From the NCBI RefSeq assembly GCF_007570825.1, contig NZ_SUNB01000002.1:372001-436000 (forward strand): a DNA stretch of 64,000 nt, read 5' to 3'. Shown here in pieces: positions 1-8,168 of this stretch. Numbering within the stretch: the first letter of the stretch is position 1; every line of letters starts with the position of its first letter. The DNA is from Pleionea sediminis (GTDB lineage Bacteria > Pseudomonadota > Gammaproteobacteria > Enterobacterales > Kangiellaceae). The translations under genes were made by a program, and so were the position numbers. The notes beneath the pieces were generated by a model. That model was not told the origin of the DNA, searched no databases, and was given only the letters and a program-made list of their open reading frames with translations.

Positions 1-1217
1 AATTTAACGGATTGACGATTGACATCCACACGCTCTTGTACAACTAAGGAGTCACCTGACTTTAGGTCTAAGGTCGATTTATGAGGTAGGTTTACTTCTA
101 AAACCGTAGTAAAACCACTCTCATTAATTCGTGTTAACTGAGCTTCATTCTTATACGCAGTAGCACTCAATCCACCCGCTAAACGAACCAAGTCTTTTAC
201 ATCTTTCTCATTTTTAAGTTCGTAAATCGCAGGACGTTTTACCGCGCCATTGATCGATGCAGTTTTTCCAACAGGAGGAATATAAATTACATCTCCTGGA
301 AAAAGTCGCGCATCATTAGAAGTATCTCCACGCATCAATAAATCATATAGGTCGAGCGATGAAACCAGTTGACCACTACGTTTTAACTGAATATTTCTCA
401 ATGAACCAATATCATTAATACCACCGCTAACGAATAACGCATTAGTCATCGTAGATAAAGAGGATACTGTATAAGAGCCCGGTTTGTAGGCTTCACCTAA
501 TATAAACACTTGAATAGACCGCAATTCACCTAAAGAAATCGCTGCATCGACACCAATCATTTGTTCTTTAATTCGCTTATGAAGTAATTGCTTTGCTTCA
601 CTAAACGACAATCCAGTGAGAGAAATGGGTCCTAATTCAGGAAAATTAATTTGACCGTCTCGATTGACCAGCAAAGACAATTGCTGACTCATCTTTCCAA
701 ACAATTGAATTTCGAGAGTGTCGCCCGGGCCAATGATATAGTTTACCGGAACAGGGATTTGCGTTGCCGGTGCGAAGGTGGTCGGCTCACCCGCAAATAA
801 ATCGTATCCGAAAGGTTGAAGGTCCAACGGACTTTCTGATTTTAAAGTTGGGTTTGAATCTTGAGCTTGTCGCGTGATCTCCAACAGTTGCTCGGGAGAC
901 ATTGCAGCAATCTGCTCAGGAGTGAATAGCCCCAAAGGACTCTGGTTAATATTTAAATTGGTGTCGGTATTGCGTGTAGTCGAAGTTCTAGGATTAACCA
1001 GCTTTGGATTATCAAGCGTTTCGGTTTTTGCAGAATTGGCTACTGAAGAGCACAATGAGTCAAGGTCATAGCCCGCTGCTTTTGCCATTTGCTTCTGTTG
1101 AGCAGTTGCGTTTTGACACATTTGCTGTGCCTTAGCAACATCTATTTCTTCGGCAATCGAAGAGGAAAGTCCTATTGCCAACAAAAATCCAATTTTTAAA
1201 ATTTTCATATTTTTCAT
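1..1217 (-). CDS. Polysaccharide export protein, Wza/SLBB family (3' end beyond window)
   Basis: The reading frame is open from ATG at 1217 to the window edge, giving at least 405 residues; the C-terminus is missing. The first 22 residues look like a signal peptide (KILKIGFLLAIGL core). A low-complexity linker follows, then a poly_export domain (about residues 150-235, with IIGPGDTLEIQLFGKMSQ and INFPELGPISLTGL) and SLBB-like segments (GEAYKPGSYTVSSLSTM; GAVKRPAIYEL). Proteins of this family are periplasmic/outer-membrane parts of capsule or exopolysaccharide export. A second ATG at 1208 is possible, but it would shorten the signal peptide. The gene is the first downstream of a JUMPstart/ops element and of rfaH, which supports a long RfaH-dependent polysaccharide operon extending off the window. 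Confidence 0.88.
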   Translation of the reverse strand, partial: MKNMKILKIGFLLAIGLSSSIAEEIDVAKAQQMCQNATAQQKQMAKAAGYDLDSLCSSVANSAKTETLDNPKLVNPRTSTTRNTDTNLNINQSPLGLFTPEQIAAMSPEQLLEITRQAQDSNPTLKSESPLDLQPFGYDLFAGEPTTFAPATQIPVPVNYIIGPGDTLEIQLFGKMSQQLSLLVNRDGQINFPELGPISLTGLSFSEAKQLLHKRIKEQMIGVDAAISLGELRSIQVFILGEAYKPGSYTVSSLSTMTNALFVSGGINDIGSLRNIQLKRSGQLVSSLDLYDLLMRGDTSNDARLFPGDVIYIPPVGKTASINGAVKRPAIYELKNEKDVKDLVRLAGGLSATAYKNEAQLTRINESGFTTVLEVNLPHKSTLDLKSGDSLVVQERVDVNRQSVK

Positions 1218-1302
1218 GCAGTGTTTATTTGCCTTCAACTTAAATTATTCAGACTCTATTATCGCCTTCTAGACTTCTAAAAGCAGCAAATCACAGTAGT
1301 TT

Positions 1303-1343
1303 AGGCACGCTACCGCCCCTGAATTTAGGCTATCAGAGCACCT
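1303..1343 (-). promoter_or_regulatory. JUMPstart element with ops site (RfaH loading)
   Basis: On the - strand, 1317-1305 reads GGCGGTAGCGTGC, the ops sequence at which RNA polymerase pauses and recruits RfaH in enterobacteria. The preceding bases (1343-1318) also resemble the JUMPstart consensus, with GTGCTCTGATAGCC followed by TAAATTCAGG. The site is in the leader of the export gene, about 88 bases before its start and about 130 bases after the rfaH stop. Sequence match is direct; RfaH loading is inferred from the known system. Confidence 0.9.
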
Positions 1344-1449
1344 CGAAACGAGACATTTTGCGAGCCGCTATTGTAATGAAAGTCTCACAACAATGAAACG
1401 CCAAACTACTGATTCGTGGATAATTAACAAAAGAAATGAGGAAAATCCT

Positions 1450-1947
1450 TCAACCGACGTTGAGCTCGCCTAACTCAACTGTAATACGCTGCGCTTTCCC
1501 TAACAATTCCAACAAGATAATAGCTCTGTGCTCACCATCTAAAACCTCAAAAATAGCTTCCAGACCTCGAAAAGGTCCACTTGTTAAAAGTACTTTTGAG
1601 CCTTTTTGCGGTATCTGGGAAAGCTTCAAGTCTCGGCTATCTAATTCGAGTTTAAGATGTTCGACTATTGAACTGGCAACCTTTGCAGGCCGACCTGAAA
1701 ATCGAATGAAATCTCGGAGCCCTCGCGTGGAGCGAACTTTACTCCATAAGGCATCTGAATCGGACAAAAGAACGAAAACATATCCAGGAAAAAGAGGTTC
1801 TTTGCGGACGACTCTTTTGCCTCTTGCAGCCTTTTCAATCTCCACCTCGGGTAAAAAAAACTCTATTCCTTGATTTGCAAGATGCTCCTTTGCTCGAGAT
1901 TCTTGTTTTGGCTTTGTAGCGACTAAATACCAATCTTTCTTACTCAT
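1450..1947 (-). CDS. rfaH: Transcription antiterminator RfaH
   Basis: 165 residues, the usual RfaH length. The N-terminal NGN domain (about 1-100) opens with a WYLVATKPKQE motif and contains FFLPEV and EPLFPGYVFV, as in RfaH and NusG paralogues. A short KOW-type C-terminal domain follows (GSKVLLTSGPFRGLEAIF). RfaH binds ops-paused RNA polymerase and, with ribosome recruitment, reads through long surface-polysaccharide operons. The start ATG overlaps the stop of the upstream MlaC-like gene by four bases (ATGA), so the two are probably translationally coupled. An ops/JUMPstart element follows directly downstream, which favours RfaH over generic NusG. Confidence 0.93.
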   Translation of the reverse strand: MSKKDWYLVATKPKQESRAKEHLANQGIEFFLPEVEIEKAARGKRVVRKEPLFPGYVFVLLSDSDALWSKVRSTRGLRDFIRFSGRPAKVASSIVEHLKLELDSRDLKLSQIPQKGSKVLLTSGPFRGLEAIFEVLDGEHRAIILLELLGKAQRITVELGELNVG

Positions 1948-2567
1948 GAATCTGAATTCATCCCTAAAGCGCTAAAATAATCCCTATTTTTCTTGTTCAG
2001 ATCGGCCACCAACTTTTCCACGCCAAACTTTTGAATCATTCCCTGATAATAGTCTCTTTTCATGTGCGTATAGTGTATCCCTTGAAATCGAACATCTCTG
2101 AGTAACCATCGTTCTGAGCGATTCACAATACTTAAGTCGACTACCAAATCAGGCATATAATCAAGCTCTATATTAATCGAAACCCAACCTTTAGTTCTGT
2201 CGTTGTTGAGCTTTACCGAGGACAAAGCAACGGTTTGCCCATCATAAAATCCATAAGCTTCCATAAAATAGCGTGTCAAGGTATCACTAAAAGAACGAGA
2301 TAATTGTGTTTTTTGAGAGTCCGTCAACGCGGCCCATTGCGATCGGCCAATCATTAAAAGCAGAGTCGCCTCAATGTCCCAACGACTTATAATCTTATCC
2401 TCAGCCAATCGCTTTAATTCTGTTGCTGACTGATATTTACGAGGGCTCGACTTAAGCTCATTGAAAATCGACTCAAGCTGCTGTTCAAATACTTTCTCTA
2501 CATCCTTATCTGCAAATACGCATAAAGATCCGCAAGAAAGAATCAATGCTAGGAGGAGCTTTTTCAT
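1944..2567 (-). CDS. MlaC/Ttg2D-family periplasmic phospholipid-binding protein
   Basis: I chose ATG 2567 because it starts a clear signal peptide (MKKLLLALILSCGSLCVFA); an upstream ATG at 2651 would add 28 residues before it. The mature part (about 190 residues) has the MlaC/toluene-tolerance pattern: a helical N-terminal half with SRWDIEATLLLMIGRSQWAAL and LSRSFSDTLTRYFMEAYGFY, then beta strands ending in WLLRDVRFQGIHY. MlaC proteins shuttle phospholipids between outer- and inner-membrane Mla complexes. No mlaA, B, D, E or F gene is nearby, so this is an orphan paralogue, coupled instead to rfaH. Its precise role here is unknown. Confidence 0.75.
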   Translation of the reverse strand: MKKLLLALILSCGSLCVFADKDVEKVFEQQLESIFNELKSSPRKYQSATELKRLAEDKIISRWDIEATLLLMIGRSQWAALTDSQKTQLSRSFSDTLTRYFMEAYGFYDGQTVALSSVKLNNDRTKGWVSINIELDYMPDLVVDLSIVNRSERWLLRDVRFQGIHYTHMKRDYYQGMIQKFGVEKLVADLNKKNRDYFSALGMNSDS

Positions 2568-2769
2568 CTGCAAATAGTCTCGTAAATTCGGAGGATTACT
2601 GAATTCTGAGATTCTATCAAATAACAGCTCAAAATTCGATGACCAGAGCAATTCACTGAAATGATACTCAAAACCACTTTACTCATATCAAGTACCATAA
2701 AATTGTCTGGTTTTAACAGAAACCTGAGACTACTTTTCCCTAAGAAAATTCAGTTATATAGGGGATAAA

Positions 2770-2844
2770 TGGAAGTCTCGATCGGATTCGAACCAATGTC
2801 CCCTCACGGTATCAAAATGACCTTTCCCTTAAAGCTATCTCTTT
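2770..2844 (-). pseudogene. Decayed tRNA-Val copy (tRNA remnant)
   Basis: The - strand reads from a degenerate 5' part to an intact T-arm (GGTTCGAATCC) and CCA end. It aligns over its full length with the functional tRNA-Val at 3900-3976. The match includes eight bases beyond CCA (GGGATAAA on the + strand at 2762-2769 and 3892-3899). The acceptor halves no longer pair and the D-arm is broken, so it should not fold into a working tRNA. It may be an attachment-site scar or a decayed tandem copy. Confidence 0.7.
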
Positions 2845-2983
2845 GTTTAAATTCAGTTTTTTCAAAACCATTAGAACTGTATTATAACTCTAATTAGCAG
2901 TAATAAGTATTTTACTCTTATTACAGTCCAAGTAATTAGAATTCCAAATACTTGGGCTTCTAGGCACTAAAATCATTAACACA

Positions 2984-3592
2984 CTATTGGGGAAAGTGCT
3001 GTGTTACTAACGAAATATCAAAATCACCTAGGTTACAAATAGGCATCTCGCTGAAAGACTGTATATCCGACTTGACCAGACTATACATACCTATTTCAGT
3101 TGCTTCGTAATAAAAATCTTTTATTTCTATTCCTAGAGGACGTACGGTTAGCTCAGTTTCTTCGACCCAAATCTCTTCAATTTCTTTCACATCAAGTTCG
3201 CCATTCGAAAAATCCGCCTTAGAAAGAAGGATTTCTCCCTCATACGCCATTTCTTCCAGTTTATCTAAATATTCCTGATAGTCGTATTCCTTCAACCAAG
3301 CATAAGTTTTTGCGTACTCATGCTCTAATTCTGTGTCAATAGAGAGATAACATCCTTCTGCAGAATTATGAAACACTAAATTCTTTTTACCCTTTTCAAT
3401 AGACATGTAAACATCTATCCCGTCAACAACAACCCCTGTGGCCCAGACACCAGAAATTTCAGACCAAACGCTTTCCAAAGTTACATCATTATCATCGGAT
3501 TCATCAGAAGTGGTTCCTGGAGTATTACCATCCGAACATGCGCTTAATATAAATAGTGATACCAAACCGGCGAAACACTTTTCCTTAAACAT
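2984..3592 (-). CDS. Hypothetical lipoprotein
   Basis: 202 residues. A short hydrophobic signal sequence ends in the lipobox LSAC, with Cys19 as the expected lipidated residue. A Ser/Asp/Thr-rich linker (about 20-38) follows, then an acidic globular part containing WSEISGVWATGVVVDGIDVY. I do not recognise the family. It stands alone between the decayed tRNA-Val copy and the intact tRNA-Val, so it could be cargo of a tiny tRNA-targeted island. The flanks are A+T-rich. The residue after Cys is Ser, so export to the outer membrane would be expected by the E. coli +2 rule. Confidence 0.75.
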   Translation of the reverse strand: MFKEKCFAGLVSLFILSACSDGNTPGTTSDESDDNDVTLESVWSEISGVWATGVVVDGIDVYMSIEKGKKNLVFHNSAEGCYLSIDTELEHEYAKTYAWLKEYDYQEYLDKLEEMAYEGEILLSKADFSNGELDVKEIEEIWVEETELTVRPLGIEIKDFYYEATEIGMYSLVKSDIQSFSEMPICNLGDFDISLVTQHFPQ

Positions 3593-3899
3593 ATTTAATT
3601 CCTCTTAACAAAAACTTATTGGGGAGGCGCACAATATCTCTATACGAGCTGACAACGTAGTAAATATTCAGTATAAAATTTGTAAATATGACCTAGAATT
3701 AATTTGTACTTTTGTATCATTTAATGAGGCATTTTTCGGGAATTGTTGATTCTTGAAATTACTTGCAAACAGCGATGAACAATTATTAAGCAATGAAGCT
3801 AAGAAATTGAACTTGAACCAAGAGGGAGCGACATTTACTGATATGGAAAACTCTCGAGCCTATACGATACTTGTAATTGTTTGGCTTTAAAGGGATAAA
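3593..3899. other. A+T-rich intergenic region, no gene seen
   Basis: 307 bases between the lipoprotein start and the tRNA-Val 3' end. I see no convincing reading frame or RNA gene. Its last eight bases belong to the repeat shared with the decayed tRNA copy at 2762. Confidence 0.6.
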
Positions 3900-3976
3900 T
3901 GGTAGGCGCGATCGGATTCGAACCAACGACCCCCACCATGTCAAGGTGGTGCTCTAACCAACTGAGCTACGCGCCT
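3900..3976 (-). tRNA. tRNA-Val (GAC)
   Basis: On the - strand a full cloverleaf can be read: acceptor AGGCGCG paired with CGCGCCT, D-stem GCTC/GAGC, anticodon stem CCACC/GGTGG with loop TTGACAT (anticodon GAC), T-arm TTGGTTCGAATCCGA, discriminator A and encoded CCA. The anticodon and T arms closely resemble E. coli tRNA-Val(GAC). Confidence 0.97.
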
Positions 3977-4005
3977 ATTGAGAAGGACTCTCAAAAGAGG
4001 CGCGT

Positions 4006-4034
4006 ATATTACCTAGAAGCCAAAGTGCTTGCAA
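4006..4034 (-). promoter_or_regulatory. tRNA-Val promoter
   Basis: On the - strand TTGCAA (4034-4029) and TAATAT (4011-4006) are separated by exactly 17 bases, about 30 bases ahead of the tRNA 5' end. The -35 hexamer lies in the centre of a 20-base perfect palindrome (4022-4041). Confidence 0.7.
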
Positions 4035-4099
4035 GCACTTTTTATTTTCTCGATAACTTTCAAATAATTACGTCTAATTTGTAGTCATAAAATTATTAT

Positions 4100-5116
4100 C
4101 TAAGAATCATAACCGTTTGGATTGTTAGATTGCCATCGCCAAGCATCTTCAAGCATCTCTGACAATTCTCGGTGAGCTTTCCACCCTAACTCTTTTGCAA
4201 CCAGAGATGGATCAGCCCAACATTCAGCAATATCTCCAGGCCGCCTTTCGGAAATTTTATAATTGACCGACTGTCCTGTAACTTCTTCAAAAGTTTTAAC
4301 AATATCTAATACAGAATATCCTCTCCCTGTACCTAAATTATAAATGTTAGTTCCCTTAAAATTAGAGGCCTGTTGTGCTGCTTTTACATGGGCAGAAGCC
4401 AAATCCTCTACGTGAATATAATCTCTTACTCCGGTTCCATCTTTCGTTGGGTAGTCGTCTCCGAATATAGCTAACTGCTCCAGCTTACCTACAGCGACCT
4501 GTGTCACATAGGGAAGAAGATTATTTGGAATATCTCGAGGATCTTCACCAATAGTCCCACTTTTATGGGCACCGATCGGATTAAAGTAACGTAATAGAAA
4601 AACCGTCCATTCAGGATCTGAAGCCTGCAAGTCTTGTAAAATATTCTCAACCATGAGCTTACTCGAGCCATATGGGTTGGTCGTGCTGGTGGGAAAATTT
4701 TCAAGTATTGGAACAGAAGCGGGATCACCATAAACCGTTGCAGAAGAGCTAAAAACAATATTCTTACATCCGGCTTCGGCCATCGCTTCACATAAAGTAA
4801 CTGTGCCTGAAACATTATTATCGTAATATTTTAGGGGAATTTCAGTAGACTCACCGACTGCTTTCAAGCCCGCAAAATGAATGACCGACTCAAAATCATA
4901 TTGATCAAAAAGCTCTCTTAGTGCGTCGAAATTCCGAATATCGTAAGGATAAAATATTGGACGAACACCCGTTATGGATTCGACTCGATCCAATACGACT
5001 TCTTTCGAGTTAGAGAGATTATCGATAATAACCACCTCAAACCCCGCTTCAATTAATTGAATAACGGTATGACTCCCAATATAACCGGTTCCTCCAGTAA
5101 CTAGCACAGACTTCAT
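4100..5116 (-). CDS. galE: UDP-glucose 4-epimerase GalE
   Basis: 338 residues, the family length. This extended short-chain dehydrogenase has the NAD-binding GGTGYIGSH motif at 8-16, the SSSATVYG strand near 123-130 and catalytic Tyr149/Lys153 in YGSSK. C-terminal blocks RRPGDIAECWADP and LGWKA are also typical. It interconverts UDP-glucose and UDP-galactose in the cytoplasm, supplying galactose units for surface polysaccharides. It follows uvrB on the same strand by 40 bases and may share its transcript. With manC and the RfaH-controlled export gene it fits a surface sugar role. Confidence 0.95.
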   Translation of the reverse strand: MKSVLVTGGTGYIGSHTVIQLIEAGFEVVIIDNLSNSKEVVLDRVESITGVRPIFYPYDIRNFDALRELFDQYDFESVIHFAGLKAVGESTEIPLKYYDNNVSGTVTLCEAMAEAGCKNIVFSSSATVYGDPASVPILENFPTSTTNPYGSSKLMVENILQDLQASDPEWTVFLLRYFNPIGAHKSGTIGEDPRDIPNNLLPYVTQVAVGKLEQLAIFGDDYPTKDGTGVRDYIHVEDLASAHVKAAQQASNFKGTNIYNLGTGRGYSVLDIVKTFEEVTGQSVNYKISERRPGDIAECWADPSLVAKELGWKAHRELSEMLEDAWRWQSNNPNGYDS

Positions 5117-5156
5117 GACGATTCCCTCACTCTTAACTCAATATCCAAACCATTAA

Positions 5157-7160
5157 CTAGTGAACGTAAGCTTGTTCACGTAATTGCGTAATTTTATCAC
5201 GGACCGATGCAGCCTGCTCAAACTCCAAGTTTTTCGCATGCTCCATCATTTGTTTCTCAAGTATTTTAATCTCTTTTTCAGCCTGTGCAGGGGTCATAGC
5301 TCGATAACTACCTTTCTTATCGGAAACCTTCTGCAGACGAACTTTTCCTCTCTCTCGAGAACCGCCAATTTCCATTACATCGGCAATTGCACGTTTTACT
5401 CCCTTCGGTGTTATACCTTGCTCTTTATTAAACTGTCTCTGTTTTGTTCTTCGACGCTCTGTTTCATCAATGGCTTTTTGCATTGATTTTGTTACACGAT
5501 CACCATACAAAATGGCTCTTCCATTTAAATTTCGAGCAGCACGACCGATTGTCTGAATTAGAGAACGTTCAGATCTAAGAAATCCCTCTTTGTCGGCATC
5601 TAAAATAGCAACAAGAGACACCTCGGGCATATCGAGCCCTTCTCTTAACAAATTGATACCAACCAAAACGTCGAATTCTCCGAGCCGTAAATCTCTTATA
5701 ATCTCCATTCTTTCCACAGTATCAATATCTGAGTGCAAATAACGGACTCTAACGCCATGCTCCATCAGATAATCCGTTAAATCTTCTGACATTCGCTTCG
5801 TAAGGGTTGTGACTAATACTCGTTCATTAATGGCCACTCGCTTTTGTATTTCAGACAGTAAATCATCAACTTGCGTTGAAACGGGTCGCACTTCAACTTC
5901 AGGATCGAGCAAGCCGGTCGGACGAACTACCTGCTCGACAATTTGTCCGGATTGCTCCTTTTCATAATCGGCGGGAGTTGCCGAAACAAATATTATTTGC
6001 GGTGCGATTCTTTCGAATTCATCAAATTTGAGCGGACGATTGTCCAACGCCGATGGCAAACGAAAGCCGTAATTAACCAATGTTTCTTTACGAGAACGAT
6101 CGCCCTTAAACATGGCTCCAATTTGTGGGACCGTCACATGAGATTCATCAATAATCATTAATGCATCATCCGGCAAATAATCCAATAAAGTCGGAGGTGC
6201 TTCACCTGGTTTTCTGCCAGATAAATAACGGGAATAGTTTTCAATACCCGAGCAGTAACCAAGCTCCATCATCATTTCAATATCAAACTTCACTCTTTGA
6301 TCAATACGCTGTGCTTCGATGAGCTTGTGTTCCTTTTCAAATGTCGTAAGACGCTGTTTAAGCTCTTCCTTTATTTCTTCAATCGCATCCAATACCGTTT
6401 GTCGACCTGTAACATAGTGACTTTTAGGAAACACAGTAACTCTTGGCATCTTTTTAATAATTTCACCTGTCAAAGGATCGAACTGACTGATTTGCTCAAT
6501 TTCATCATCAAACAACTCTACTCGAATCGCATCTCGCTCGGATTCAGCAGGAAAAATATCAATCACGTCACCTCTGACTCGATAAGTCGCCCGTTGAAGA
6601 TCCAAATCATTTCTCGTGTATTGTAGTTCGGCTAACCGGTGTAAGACTCCACGTTGATCGATTTCATCACCAACTTTGAGATGCATCACCATTGAATGAA
6701 ACTTCTCAGGATCTCCTAATCCATAAATTGCAGAAACGGAGGCTACAATTATGGCGTCTTTTCTCTCTAGAATCGCCCGAGTTGCAGATAAACGCATTTG
6801 TTCAATGTGGTCGTTAATCGATGCATCTTTTTCGATAAACGTGTCCGTAGTCGGAACGTAGGCTTCAGGTTGATAATAATCATAATAAGAGACAAAATAC
6901 TCGACGGCATTCTCTGGAAAAAACTCTTTCATTTCACCGTATAGCTGAGCAGCAAGTGTTTTATTCGGCGCCATGATTAACGTAGGCCTACCAGAACGAG
7001 CGATAACATTTGCCATGGTATAAGTTTTACCTGAACCTGTGACACCCAACAAAGTTTGGTGCGCATAGCCATCATCTAACCCCTCTAGTAGCCGCTCAAT
7101 TGCTTTTGGCTGATCACCGGCGGGTTTAAAAGGCGTATTTAGCTTGTAAGGTTTCGACAT
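5157..7160 (-). CDS. uvrB: UvrABC excinuclease subunit UvrB
   Basis: 667 residues, full length. Walker A GVTGSGKT is at 39-46, the DNA-opening beta-hairpin [12 protein letters not shown] near 92-103, the DESH box near 340, helicase motifs [15 protein letters not shown] and QTIGRAARN in the second domain, and a UvrC-interacting UVR motif at about 628-662. UvrB is the damage-verifying helicase of nucleotide excision repair. I looked for a LexA box (CTG-N10-CAG) between the start and the divergent tRNA-Asn promoter and saw none, although uvrB is SOS-controlled in E. coli. galE follows 40 bases downstream. Confidence 0.97.
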   Translation of the reverse strand: MSKPYKLNTPFKPAGDQPKAIERLLEGLDDGYAHQTLLGVTGSGKTYTMANVIARSGRPTLIMAPNKTLAAQLYGEMKEFFPENAVEYFVSYYDYYQPEAYVPTTDTFIEKDASINDHIEQMRLSATRAILERKDAIIVASVSAIYGLGDPEKFHSMVMHLKVGDEIDQRGVLHRLAELQYTRNDLDLQRATYRVRGDVIDIFPAESERDAIRVELFDDEIEQISQFDPLTGEIIKKMPRVTVFPKSHYVTGRQTVLDAIEEIKEELKQRLTTFEKEHKLIEAQRIDQRVKFDIEMMMELGYCSGIENYSRYLSGRKPGEAPPTLLDYLPDDALMIIDESHVTVPQIGAMFKGDRSRKETLVNYGFRLPSALDNRPLKFDEFERIAPQIIFVSATPADYEKEQSGQIVEQVVRPTGLLDPEVEVRPVSTQVDDLLSEIQKRVAINERVLVTTLTKRMSEDLTDYLMEHGVRVRYLHSDIDTVERMEIIRDLRLGEFDVLVGINLLREGLDMPEVSLVAILDADKEGFLRSERSLIQTIGRAARNLNGRAILYGDRVTKSMQKAIDETERRRTKQRQFNKEQGITPKGVKRAIADVMEIGGSRERGKVRLQKVSDKKGSYRAMTPAQAEKEIKILEKQMMEHAKNLEFEQAASVRDKITQLREQAYVH

Positions 7161-7318
7161 CCGCGATTAAGCACTCACATTTTCACAATAGACCTGCATT
7201 ATAACTTAAGCAGTCACCACTCATCGAGACACACTCATAATTTCCGATCATCTTTTGGTCAAATGTGTATTATTTGTCGACAAATTTAAATTTTTTCGCA
7301 TTTTTCTTAAATTGCCTG

Positions 7319-7345
7319 TTGACCCGCCCAAAGTCATCTTATAAT
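7319..7345 (+). promoter_or_regulatory. tRNA-Asn promoter
   Basis: TTGACC at 7319-7324 and TATAAT at 7340-7345 lie about 30 bases upstream of tRNA-Asn. The 15-base spacer is short; reading the -10 as TAATAT, two bases on, gives 17. A G+C-rich discriminator (GCGC) follows, as is common for stable RNA promoters. Confidence 0.65.
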
Positions 7346-7376
7346 ATTGCGCTCCGTTCCGAGAGGGACGGACAAT

Positions 7377-7453
7377 TCCCCCTTAGCTCAGCTGGTTAGA
7401 GCGACGGACTGTTAATCCGCAGGTCCCCCGTTCAAATCGGGGAGGGGGAGCCA
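7377..7453 (+). tRNA. tRNA-Asn (GTT)
   Basis: Cloverleaf visible: acceptor TCCCCCT/AGGGGGA, D-arm TAGCTCAGCTGGTTAGAGC, anticodon loop CTGTTAA (anticodon GTT), T-arm with GTTCAAATC, discriminator G and encoded CCA. Confidence 0.97.
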
Positions 7454-7460
7454 AATTAGA

Positions 7461-7487
7461 AAAGGCCGCTTATTGCGGCCTTTTTTG
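7461..7487 (+). terminator. Rho-independent terminator of tRNA-Asn
   Basis: The inverted repeat AAAGGCCGC / GCGGCCTTT with a five-base loop is followed by a T run, directly after the tRNA 3' end. Confidence 0.9.
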
Positions 7488-7547
7488 TTTCCGTAAGAAA
7501 ATTTCATACAGTATTATCAATATTTCAACAGATAAGCGAGATAAGCC

Positions 7548-8150
7548 ATGGGCCAACTACTTCGGCAATATCAAATACCGTTAATCATCGCTTCAATCGC
7601 AATATTGCTTGCTGCTTTTAATCAACAGCTACATGAAGTTCTTTCCTACCAACGCAGTTTGATTTCAGACGGTGAGCTCTGGCGACTAGTCACCGGAAAT
7701 TTTTTACACTCCAACTGGCCACACTTATTATTGAACATTGGAGGCTTGTTTTTGATCTGGTTTGTCTACAATGATCTTGGCGACCCCCTTTGGCAATGGA
7801 TATTTTTATTAACGCCTCTTCTAGGATGTACACTATTACTGTTCGCTTTTTCTCCCGATCTTGAGGGTTATGTTGGTTTATCCGGTGGGCTACATGGAAC
7901 CATAGTGGCTTTTGGCTTAGCCGATTTTAGAAAGAACAAATTGCTATCTGTTCTGCTAGTCATTGGTGTGACAATGAAACTGGGCTATGAGCAAGTTTAT
8001 GGCAGCTCAGAATCGATAAAAGAACTAATCCAATCCAATGTTGCTATTGATGCACATCTTTGGGGCGCAATCTGCGGCTTCGCTGTTGGCATAATTTATC
8101 TGTTCTATACCAACCAAAACCGCTCAGAAGAATTTGCGAATAGAGACTAA
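7548..8150 (+). CDS. rrtA: Rhombosortase-type rhomboid intramembrane serine protease
   Basis: 200 residues with about six hydrophobic segments. The catalytic motif GLSGGLHG is at 110-117 (Ser112) and the partner His170 lies in DAHLWGAICGF. A second-segment HSNWPHLLLNIGG motif is typical of rhomboids. The compact size and the GxSGxxHG form match rhombosortase, the subfamily that cleaves and sorts proteins carrying a GlyGly-CTERM tail. No protein with such a tail is encoded in the window, so substrates must be elsewhere. The gene is single and convergent with manC; only 18 bases separate the two stops. Confidence 0.8.
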   Translation: MGQLLRQYQIPLIIASIAILLAAFNQQLHEVLSYQRSLISDGELWRLVTGNFLHSNWPHLLLNIGGLFLIWFVYNDLGDPLWQWIFLLTPLLGCTLLLFAFSPDLEGYVGLSGGLHGTIVAFGLADFRKNKLLSVLLVIGVTMKLGYEQVYGSSESIKELIQSNVAIDAHLWGAICGFAVGIIYLFYTNQNRSEEFANRD

Positions 8151-8168
8151 CTTTATGATTTGAGAAAG

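Noticed and set aside
1436..1873. 145-codon + strand frame opposite rfaH
   Set aside because: It is antisense to an unambiguous rfaH gene and shows no domain pattern of its own.
7161..7376. Possible LexA box upstream of uvrB
   Set aside because: CTG and CAG triplets occur near 7194 and 7210, but the spacing is 14 rather than 10 bases and the inner bases do not fit.
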